From contig JAQUDJ010000003.1 of the NCBI GenBank assembly GCA_028685755.1, positions 1 to 51,409 of the forward strand: DNA of 51,409 nucleotides. Reading direction: 5' to 3'. A program made the translations under genes and the position numbers. Every line of letters starts with the position of its first letter. Position 1 is the first letter of the stretch. Positions 26,709-32,981 of this stretch are shown here, piece after piece. Below the pieces are notes generated by a model. The model saw only the letters and a program-made list of their open reading frames with translations, had not been told where the DNA came from and did no database searches. Origin of the DNA: Eubacteriales bacterium (GTDB taxonomy: Bacteria > Bacillota > Clostridia > Saccharofermentanales > UBA5734).

Positions 26709-27890
26709 TCAGACAGACTCTCCCCGGCGTTTACCGATCTTTTTCTGTAAAGTGAGCATTTCCGAAGTGTCCCCGACTAGCATAAAACCACACAGGACAC
26801 CGCCACGGTAAACTAGCTTGCGATATGTACCGCGCATCGGATCCTGCTCGACATCGATATCTGCTTCAAATTCACCAGGGCCACCTTTATCGCCTTGGAC
26901 CGCCACTTCCGTGCCTAATGTCTGGATAAAGTACGGCGGAATATTTTTGGCAAAAATCGCATCTCCACCGGCGGCGTTTGTACCCGCGACGCGTCCCTGA
27001 TCCATTGCCACCGGCCAGAGACCAAACCAGTATTCGTCTGGCTCGGCAGCATCACCAGCTGCGAAAATATCCGGATCAATGGTGCGCATCTGAAGATCGG
27101 TGACGATTCGGCGCGTGATCGGCAGGCCAGCTGCTGCAGCTAACTGACTGTTGGCCCGAACGCCGATTGAAAGGAGGACGAGGTCAGCTTCGATTAAGCG
27201 GCCATCCTTTAGACGGACTCCGGCGACTGGTGCGTGCGGCTCGTCATACTGCCCCACAATCTCTGCTGTTTCAGCACCTAATGCAAAATGAATGCCTCGT
27301 TTTTCAGCACTGGCCTGGAAAATTGCCGAGCCAACCGCATCAAGCTGATTCGCCAGTAGACGGCTAGATAGTTCCAAAACTGTCGCCTCGGCTCCGCGCT
27401 GTTGGATATGGTCGGCAGCCAACAAACCGAGCAGACCGCCGCCGATGACGACGACTTGATGGCCTGGCTTGAGTTCTGCCGTCAGCTGACGAACATTTTC
27501 CAGGGTCCAGAGCGTCTTGACACCAGGTCGCTGCACACCCTCAAGCGGGGGCACAAAACTGGAGCTGCCTGTCGCCAAGACTAGCCGGTCGTAAGCTTCT
27601 TCATGACCGTCAGTCAGGGATATTTTCTTGCCCAAACGATCAATGGCCTTGACGGTTTGGCCCAATTTGACTGATATATTTAATGCATCGTAATGCGCCT
27701 GCGTTTCGATTGTCAAAGCGTCGAGGGCTTTGGGATCTGCGATAGCTTCACATAACCGAAGGCGATAGTAAGGCAGGTCATTTTCCTCACTGATCAGGAC
27801 AATTTCAGCCCGCAAATTCTGTTGTCGTGCAGCTTCTGCGGCACTTATTCCTGCGATACCGCTCCCGATAATTACAATTTTTGTCGACAT
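26709..27890 (-). CDS. FAD/NAD(P)-dependent oxidoreductase (rubredoxin reductase / NADH oxidase-like)
   Basis: Flavoprotein of the class I pyridine nucleotide-disulfide family, without a redox disulfide. The FAD-binding start is KIVIIGSGIAGISAAEAAR, then ATGSSSFVPP (about 110), the NAD(P)-binding GGGLLGLLAADHI (about 150) and the FAD-binding Asp in IFAAGDAAE (about 277). The 393 aa length and domain order fit NADH:rubredoxin reductases or the N-terminal module of nitrite reductase. ATG 27890 follows GGAGG at 8 nt; the TTG at 27896 is less likely. It is convergent with mfd. Its electron acceptor is not evident from its neighbours. Confidence 0.82.
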   Translation of the reverse strand: MSTKIVIIGSGIAGISAAEAARQQNLRAEIVLISEENDLPYYRLRLCEAIADPKALDALTIETQAHYDALNISVKLGQTVKAIDRLGKKISLTDGHEEAYDRLVLATGSSSFVPPLEGVQRPGVKTLWTLENVRQLTAELKPGHQVVVIGGGLLGLLAADHIQQRGAEATVLELSSRLLANQLDAVGSAIFQASAEKRGIHFALGAETAEIVGQYDEPHAPVAGVRLKDGRLIEADLVLLSIGVRANSQLAAAAGLPITRRIVTDLQMRTIDPDIFAAGDAAEPDEYWFGLWPVAMDQGRVAGTNAAGGDAIFAKNIPPYFIQTLGTEVAVQGDKGGPGEFEADIDVEQDPMRGTYRKLVYRGGVLCGFMLVGDTSEMLTLQKKIGKRRGESV

Positions 27891-28030
27891 GTTCAAAGCC
27901 TCCAGACGTGCTAAAATTAAGTCAAGGGGTGATTGTGCGATTCATTTCAATCAAACCGTTAAATGTGCAATTGCCTACATGATGAACCTTATTATACAAT
28001 AATTATCAATAAGAATTGGAGGCAGCAACG

Positions 28031-28669
28031 ATGATTTACGATTTAACATGGCCATTGACCCATCAGATGGCTGTTTACCCCGGCGATCCAGAATGTAATA
28101 TTACCCATCCACATACCCATGAAAAAGATGGAGTTCAGCTCACCGCAATGGCTTTGGGCTGCCATACCGGCACCCATTTGGATGTGCCCCGCCATTTCGT
28201 AGCGAGTGGCCTATCGATCGAATCAGAACCCATCGAACGCTTCATCGGCCCAGCCGCCGTCATAGCCGTGCCATGGCAACCAGACCAACCACTCGACCTC
28301 AAACAAGCCGATTGGAGCCACTGGCAACATGGTGATTTTGTCCTATTATCAACCGACTGGGAGCATCGCGGCGGAACGTCCGCCTTTTTCCAAGACATCC
28401 CATCCTTTGCAGCAGGCACATCTGAATTCTTGATCGAAAAAGGCATTCGGCTGTTTGGCTTAGACTTGCCAACCGTCCGCGAAGTCGTCCGCCCTGGCTT
28501 TGATAAACGCCACATGCACCGTATGATCCTTGGCAACGGCATGATCATCGTTGAAGGCTTGAATCACCTCTCCAAATTAATTGGCCAACGCGTGCAATTC
28601 TCAGCCGTTCCCCTGCTAATCCCAGGCGCGGATGGCAGCCCCGTGCGAGCGTACGCGACTGTATTGTAG
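28031..28669 (+). CDS. Cyclase-family (kynurenine formamidase-like) metal hydrolase
   Basis: Member of the putative cyclase family (PF04199), which includes arylformamidases. The signature HTGTHLDVPRHF (about residues 47-58) supplies metal ligands, preceded by YPGDPE. Later DLPTVREV and NGMIIVEGLNHL fit the family. It is 212 aa. ATG 28031 has a perfect TTGGAGG (28016-28022). Upstream, TTGCCT (27971-27976) and TACAAT (27995-28000) form a plausible promoter. The exact substrate is unknown; although trp biosynthesis genes are in the window, no kynurenine pathway genes are present. Confidence 0.82.
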   Translation: MIYDLTWPLTHQMAVYPGDPECNITHPHTHEKDGVQLTAMALGCHTGTHLDVPRHFVASGLSIESEPIERFIGPAAVIAVPWQPDQPLDLKQADWSHWQHGDFVLLSTDWEHRGGTSAFFQDIPSFAAGTSEFLIEKGIRLFGLDLPTVREVVRPGFDKRHMHRMILGNGMIIVEGLNHLSKLIGQRVQFSAVPLLIPGADGSPVRAYATVL

Positions 28670-28694
28670 GGTAGATCGAAACATTTATGGTGTT

Positions 28695-28721
28695 AAGCCG
28701 GATCGAAGGATCCGGCTTTTT
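28695..28721 (+). terminator. Rho-independent terminator after the cyclase gene
   Basis: A 10-bp stem (AAGCCGGATC / GATCCGGCTT) with loop GAAG is followed by T. Confidence 0.88.
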
Positions 28722-28725
28722 GAAT

Positions 28726-28748
28726 AAAAAAAACGAGCCGAAGCTCGT
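28726..28748 (-). terminator. Minus-strand terminator without an evident gene
   Basis: Read on the minus strand: ACGAGC-TTCG-GCTCGT followed by eight T. Nothing coding is seen upstream of it on that strand for at least 500 nt, so it may end a small RNA. Confidence 0.75.
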
Positions 28749-28797
28749 GCGCGTAATTGGGGATGCGCAACCCCACAGCATAAAGCTTTATCTCAGG

Positions 28798-28891
28798 TCT
28801 CTGACATTCATTGGTAAACATAGACACATCGATGACCTTACCGATGCGATCAAGGGTTTTGGCTCTCTGACATTCATTGGTAAACATAGAC
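28798..28891. repeat. Pair of 28-bp direct repeats
   Basis: Identical 28-bp copies at 28798-28825 and 28864-28891 (core CATTCATTGGTAAACATAG) are separated by 38 bp. A diverged third copy lies at 30576-30601, on the other side of the zinc-ribbon gene. Two copies with one spacer and no cas genes do not make a CRISPR array. Confidence 0.85.
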
Positions 28892-29006
28892 GTGACGATT
28901 GAGATGGGCTGAGTAGGGGGCTGATACGTCCCTTGCACTTGCGATAACGTATCTTGGAGCCGTTGCGGAAATTGTGGCGTTTGAAATAGTCGTATTTGTC
29001 AAATAG

Positions 29007-29072
29007 AATTATTAGTTTGTAATAATTAGTTGTGTTTTGATAAAATGCATATGATATGAGTTCATATCATAT
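29007..29072. promoter_or_regulatory. Two palindromes, candidate operators
   Basis: The first has arms AATTATTA / TAATAATT with a 5-bp centre (29007-29027). The second has perfect 11-bp arms ATATGATATGA / TCATATCATAT with a 2-bp centre (29049-29072). The second has the size and symmetry of a dimeric repressor site. A minus-strand TTGACA at 28997-29002 lies beside them. Confidence 0.6.
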
Positions 29073-29236
29073 TTAGAAATGCACATTTGCTCTGGATGCA
29101 TGAACCCGATCCGGAAATTGTGGTAATTGTAACTTTTAACTATATCTAAACGAAAATTCAAGCTTGGTTCTGGTCATTAAAAAGAGGAAAGACCGAGATT
29201 CTCTTGGCGAACTCAGACTCATTGATGATCCCAATT

Positions 29237-29276
29237 ATTTATTGAAGTCGTTCTGAGCGTTATTTCTTCAATAAAT
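29237..29276. repeat. Inverted repeat upstream of the EcsC-like gene
   Basis: Perfect 11-bp arms, ATTTATTGAAG (29237-29247) and CTTCAATAAAT (29266-29276), with an 18-bp centre. The repeat sits about 50 bp before the coding start; it could be a leader hairpin or an operator. Nothing else is recognised in 29073-29328. Confidence 0.7.
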
Positions 29277-29328
29277 CGGAACTATAAGACGCTACAATAT
29301 CACTTAAACAATGTAAGGAGAGACTGTA

Positions 29329-30363
29329 ATGGCTCAGCAACTAGCATTCACATCTGTCATCGAGAGCTCGGCAAAACTCCCGTTTGTCCATATCGACCGA
29401 GAAGAGTTCCTGATCAAAAACCTCAGTAAGTTGTGTACTCCAACGCAGGTGCAAAGGGCTATTGCTGAGGGAACGCTTCAGGCTGGCATTCCAATTACAA
29501 TATTGGACAGTCTTGCAAACGCTGTGATTAATGCAGAAACCGTCAAGGTGACTGCAATTTCAGCAGCGGCTGGCTTACCAGGCGGGTTCGCCATGGTTGC
29601 TACTATTCCTGCTGACTTGGCACAATTTTATGGATTTGTAATCCGCATTGCTCAAGAACTAGCATATATTTATGGTTGGCACGAGATGTTTGCCGAATCT
29701 TCAGAGCTTGACGCGGATACTGAGTCGCAACTCATTTTGTTTATCGGTGTGATGTCTGGCATAGGAGCCGCTAACAAGGTCGTGACCAAGTTGTTTGGCG
29801 AAACAGCTGTAAAAGCTGTTGCAAAAAATGTTGCCTCAAAAGCACTTACAAAAACGTGGTATTATCCCCTCGTTAAGAAAATAGCAACAATGTTAGGGCA
29901 AAAAATGGTGAAGGCAACATTTGCCAAGGGAGTATCAAAAGCAGTGCCATTGCTTGGTGGAGCTATTTCTGGCGGACTTACACTGGCAACCTTTAAGCCG
30001 ATGTCACACAGACTTCAGAAACATCTTTCAACAATGGCACATATGTCGCCGGAAGAGTTTGCCAAATACGAATCTGCGATTGATGTTGATGCGGAAGAAT
30101 TAGGCACAGATGGCGAAATCGTTGATAGCATAATTGCGAACGATGTAACAAACTATTGGATATGTACTTGCGGTGCGGAGAACAAATTTAAATTCTGCAC
30201 AGAATGTGGCAAAGCAAAGCCTGCCGGAATACCGCAATATAAATGTGACAAGTGTAGTTGGGAACCGGATGATAAGACTCACCCACCAAAGTTCTGTCCC
30301 GAATGTGGCGACCCATTTGATGACGGCGACATAGTATTGGTAGGCGACACAATATTGATTTAA
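29329..30363 (+). CDS. EcsC-like protein with C-terminal zinc ribbons
   Basis: 344 aa. The N-terminal two thirds is alanine- and glycine-rich and resembles EcsC-family proteins (AAGLPGGFAMVATIPADLAQ, then AQELAYIYGW near 115), probably membrane-associated; hydrophobic stretches occur near residues 80-100, 140-155 and 205-225. The C-terminus has two CxxC-type ribbons: CTCGAENKFKFCTECG (about 276-291) and CDKCSWEPDD...CPECG (about 303-327). It begins after AAGGAG at 14 nt or less. It lies in the AT-rich island, flanked on both sides by copies of the 26-28-bp repeat. Its function is not known to me. Confidence 0.65.
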   Translation: MAQQLAFTSVIESSAKLPFVHIDREEFLIKNLSKLCTPTQVQRAIAEGTLQAGIPITILDSLANAVINAETVKVTAISAAAGLPGGFAMVATIPADLAQFYGFVIRIAQELAYIYGWHEMFAESSELDADTESQLILFIGVMSGIGAANKVVTKLFGETAVKAVAKNVASKALTKTWYYPLVKKIATMLGQKMVKATFAKGVSKAVPLLGGAISGGLTLATFKPMSHRLQKHLSTMAHMSPEEFAKYESAIDVDAEELGTDGEIVDSIIANDVTNYWICTCGAENKFKFCTECGKAKPAGIPQYKCDKCSWEPDDKTHPPKFCPECGDPFDDGDIVLVGDTILI

Positions 30364-30721
30364 TGTCAGCACATTGGGTAATTGTTAAACTCCAAGGATG
30401 CCTGGTTCCATTGCTGAAACGTTGCGCAGACAAAAGGACATAACTCGAATAAGCTTTGCTTTATGGACATCGTCAAGGCCGCTGACTATATAAATTAGTG
30501 GCTCAGATCAGTATCATGTTGGGCCTAATACATTAAGAAGCAGACTCAATCGGTAATATACCAGCAGCTCCGTTACTCTGAAATATTCGGTAAACATAGA
30601 CTAAAATGGCCATCAGCAAGTAACGACTCGTTTTTCTCTCTGCCTCTATAAATATACATAGGCGCTGAGATTCAGCAATTCACAAGTGTGGCATTTATTA
30701 ATCAACATGCAGGAGTGTGTA
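30364..30721. other. Mostly non-coding island spacer
   Basis: It holds a 31-codon open frame (30398-30493, MPGSIAETLRRQKDITRISF...) after AAGG that could be a gene remnant, an imperfect hairpin near 30478-30505, and the third, diverged repeat copy at 30576-30601. No RNA gene is recognised. Confidence 0.4.
30576..30601. repeat. Third, diverged copy of the island direct repeat
   Basis: It shares CTCTGA and GGTAAACATAGAC with the copies at 28798 and 28864; only the 7-8 bp centre differs. Confidence 0.7.
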
Positions 30722-30925
30722 ATGGTTGACGAATTTTCTTCTAGTGAATTAAGCGAAGCACATCGTTCTTTGCTATCCACGCTTCACAAATGTGTAAAAA
30801 TTGACATCTTAAAACTTGGCAAGTCTCAGCAGACGCTCCTAGAACGACGAATAGACGCTTTGAAAGTTGCACTAACCCTAATAGAGCAAGCAACAAATCC
30901 AAGCATGTCGGGGAGAAAAGTATGA
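30722..30925 (+). CDS. Small hypothetical protein, 67 aa
   Basis: MVDEFSSSELSEAHRSLLST begins a mainly helical, charged protein with Leu-rich heptads (ERRIDALKVALTLIEQA). ATG 30722 follows AGGAG (30711-30715) at 6 nt; the longer upstream frame lacks support. The stop overlaps the start of the next gene (ATGA), so the two are coupled. I cannot assign a function. Small helical proteins of this kind occur next to DUF-type genes in Firmicutes. Confidence 0.65.
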   Translation: MVDEFSSSELSEAHRSLLSTLHKCVKIDILKLGKSQQTLLERRIDALKVALTLIEQATNPSMSGRKV

Positions 30926-31272
30926 ATAATACGAAGATCTTTGCGACTGATTTTGCGCTCGTCTACCCGTTGTATATCAAAAAGGCAGAAAGAAAAGGCC
31001 GCACTCGGGAAGAAGTTGATACTGTCATTTGCTGGTTGACCGGTTATGACGAACATCAATTAAACATGCAAATCGAAAAGGCAGTTGATTTTGCGACGTT
31101 TTTTGCCGAAGCTCCACAAATCAATCCCAACGTCCACAAAATCACCGGCGTGGTTTGCGGCATTCGCGTCGAGGACATCGAAGACCCGCTTATGCAGAAA
31201 ATTCGCTGGCTCGACAAACTCGTTGACGATTTAGCTAAAGGTAAACCGATGGCGAAAGTATTGAAAGATTAG
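30922..31272 (+). CDS. DUF2200 family protein
   Basis: 116 aa. The sequence matches the DUF2200 pattern closely: FALVYPLYIKKAERKGRTREE, VICWLTGYDE, DFATFFAEAP, GVVCGIRVEDIEDPLMQKIR, LDKLVDDLAKGKPM. These are short cytoplasmic proteins of unknown role found widely in bacteria. It is translationally coupled to the 67-aa protein. Confidence 0.88.
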   Translation: MNNTKIFATDFALVYPLYIKKAERKGRTREEVDTVICWLTGYDEHQLNMQIEKAVDFATFFAEAPQINPNVHKITGVVCGIRVEDIEDPLMQKIRWLDKLVDDLAKGKPMAKVLKD

Positions 31273-31307
31273 CCTGAAAGAATAGCTTGCTCGCATTAGC
31301 CTTGCGA

Positions 31308-31336
31308 TTGCATCAGTTCGTGGCCTCTGCTATAAT
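31308..31336 (+). promoter_or_regulatory. Sigma-A promoter of tRNA-Arg
   Basis: TTGCAT (31308-31313), 17-bp spacer, TATAAT (31331-31336), 15 bp before the tRNA. Confidence 0.8.
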
Positions 31337-31351
31337 TTGCAAGCGTCTTAT

Positions 31352-31426
31352 GTCCCGGTGGCCTAAAGGATAAGGTGGCAGTTTCCGGAACTGTTGATAC
31401 GGGTTCGATTCCTGTCCGGGACGCCA
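31352..31426 (+). tRNA. tRNA-Arg (anticodon CCG)
   Basis: Full cloverleaf: acceptor GTCCCGG/CCGGGAC, D stem GCCT/AGGT, anticodon stem GCAGT/ACTGT with loop TTCCGGA (anticodon CCG, reads CGG), T arm ACGGG-TTCGATT-CCTGT, discriminator G and encoded CCA. It lies near the right edge of the island; no duplicated 3' end is seen. Confidence 0.95.
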
Positions 31427-31430
31427 AGTG

Positions 31431-31469
31431 AAACCGCCAATTCGTATTGCACGAGTCTGGCGGTTTTTT
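31431..31469 (+). terminator. Rho-independent terminator after tRNA-Arg
   Basis: AAACCGCCA (31431-31439) pairs with TGGCGGTTT (31458-31466) and runs into a T tract. Confidence 0.85.
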
Positions 31470-31561
31470 GTCGAAGAACTTCCGTTTCAATTTACGGTCA
31501 ACAGAACAGTACGATGATAAAATGACATTAACTTACGGTGCATTGAAGAACTGAGGGGTAC

Positions 31562-31726
31562 ATGGCAACAAGTAGTATTTTTCACCAGTATCATATCAAT
31601 AATCGTAAAGCAGCTAACAGATTTGTTGAGGCATTGCTTGATTCTATTAGGCAATCAGAAAATTCAGTCAATCGCGCCCCGACAACAAAAATAGTCCAAA
31701 TGATCCGCTATTTGCCAACAAACTAA
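31562..31726 (+). CDS. Small hypothetical protein, 54 aa
   Basis: ATG 31562 follows GAGGGG only 3 nt away. The product begins MATSSIFHQYHINNRKAANR and continues FVEALLDSIRQSEN. The pattern of a short beta segment followed by a helix with RFVEAL resembles short antitoxin-like peptides of Clostridia, from memory. It stops 14 nt before dusB. It may be a leftover of the island. Confidence 0.45.
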   Translation: MATSSIFHQYHINNRKAANRFVEALLDSIRQSENSVNRAPTTKIVQMIRYLPTN

Positions 31727-31740
31727 CTGGAGTTGCTACC

Positions 31741-32826
31741 ATGACCACAACCCCATCGCCAGCCAACCCCTACCTACACCCGCTCACAATCGGCCACCTC
31801 GAGATTTCGAACAATCTCGCCCTCGCACCGATGGCGGGTACGACCGATGCAACATATCGTCCGATTTGCCATGGACTCGGGGCCGGACTTGTCGTCACAG
31901 AACTTGTCAGCGCCCGTGGCATCACGTACGACCCCGATCTCAAGCGCAGTTGGCGCTATCTTGAAATCACGCCGGAGGCCGAAAAGCCGGTCGCCATTCA
32001 ACTATTCGGGGCTGACCCGGATGACTTTTATCGGGCTATTTTAAAAATTCATGAGAACCCGATTCTTTCACAGTGCGATCTGATCGACATCAATATGGGC
32101 TGCCCAGTGCCCAAAGTCGTGCGTGGCGGGGAGGGCAGCGCGTTGATGAAAACACCGGACATCGCTGCCCGCGTGATCGAGGCATCAGTGCGTGCGCTCG
32201 CAACGATTGCTGGGGCTGGCGCCGATGTTTCCTCCGCAGGAAGCGCCGCAGTCAAACCGCTAACAGTCAAGTTCCGAAAAGGCTGGGATGCGGAATCTGT
32301 CAACGCCGTCGAATTTGCACAAATCTGTCAAAACGCCGGGACGGCCGCAATCACGATTCACGCCCGCACCCGCGATCAGTTTTATAGCGGCAAGGCAGAC
32401 TGGGAGATAATCGCAGCGGTTAAGGCAGCAGTGCAGATCCCAGTTTATGGCAATGGCGATTTAAATAATCTTGGTGACGCCCGAAAAATGATCGACCAAA
32501 CCGGTGTTGACGGCCTGATGATTGGCCGCGCAGCCCTCGGTAACCCCTGGATTTTTGACCAATTACAGACGGAACTTGGCGGTGGAATCTGGTCACCGCC
32601 ATCAGCTGCAGAAAAAGCGGCAATGATGCGCCGCCATGTCTATGGTCTTTCACAACATCTCGGCGAATTCACTGGAGTAACCGAAATGCGCAAACAACTA
32701 GCCGCCTACTTGCGTGGTACACGAGATGCGGCTCATTGGAAAAATCTCGCAATGCAGGCCAAGACGCTCGCAGATGTGGAAACTGTCCTGAACGACTGGC
32801 TCGATTTCCAACAAAATCCCGTCTGA
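31741..32826 (+). CDS. dusB: tRNA-dihydrouridine synthase, DusB-like
   Basis: FMN enzyme reducing uridines in tRNA D-loops. Motifs: LAPMAGTTDATYR, catalytic C121 in INMGCPVPKVV, GEGSALMKTP, TVKFRKGWD, ITIHARTRDQFYSG, and the phosphate-binding GNGDLNN and MIGRAALGNPWIF. It is 361 aa, slightly long because of a low-complexity insert (IAGAGADVSSAGSAA, about 160-174) before TVKFRKGWD. ATG 31741 follows TGGAG. It does not share an operon with lysS or an obvious partner. Confidence 0.93.
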   Translation: MTTTPSPANPYLHPLTIGHLEISNNLALAPMAGTTDATYRPICHGLGAGLVVTELVSARGITYDPDLKRSWRYLEITPEAEKPVAIQLFGADPDDFYRAILKIHENPILSQCDLIDINMGCPVPKVVRGGEGSALMKTPDIAARVIEASVRALATIAGAGADVSSAGSAAVKPLTVKFRKGWDAESVNAVEFAQICQNAGTAAITIHARTRDQFYSGKADWEIIAAVKAAVQIPVYGNGDLNNLGDARKMIDQTGVDGLMIGRAALGNPWIFDQLQTELGGGIWSPPSAAEKAAMMRRHVYGLSQHLGEFTGVTEMRKQLAAYLRGTRDAAHWKNLAMQAKTLADVETVLNDWLDFQQNPV

Positions 32827-32981
32827 TTGCACGAACATTTTCCGTTTTCCAGTCTTACTTTTGGCAAAACGCATAGTATAATAGCTAAGACGGTGCCTTT
32901 CGGCAGGACGTTTGCACAGATTCGCGCGTGACGCCCGCGCCCCGACATCGATCTTCGATTTATGCAAGGGGGAAATTGAGT

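Noticed and set aside
28031-28669. Kynurenine formamidase in tryptophan breakdown
   Set aside because: Only the broad cyclase family is supported; no kynureninase or dioxygenase genes are nearby.
28798-28891. CRISPR array made of 28-bp repeats
   Set aside because: Only two exact copies with one 38-bp spacer, no cas genes nearby, and the third copy is 1.7 kb away and diverged.
28693-28938. Minus-strand 81-codon frame containing a duplicated SMFTNECQR peptide
   Set aside because: TTG start without ribosome site; it runs through two terminators. The peptide duplication is just the DNA direct repeat translated.
31352-31426. tRNA-Arg as a proven integration site
   Set aside because: No integrase gene and no second copy of the tRNA 3' end were seen in the window.
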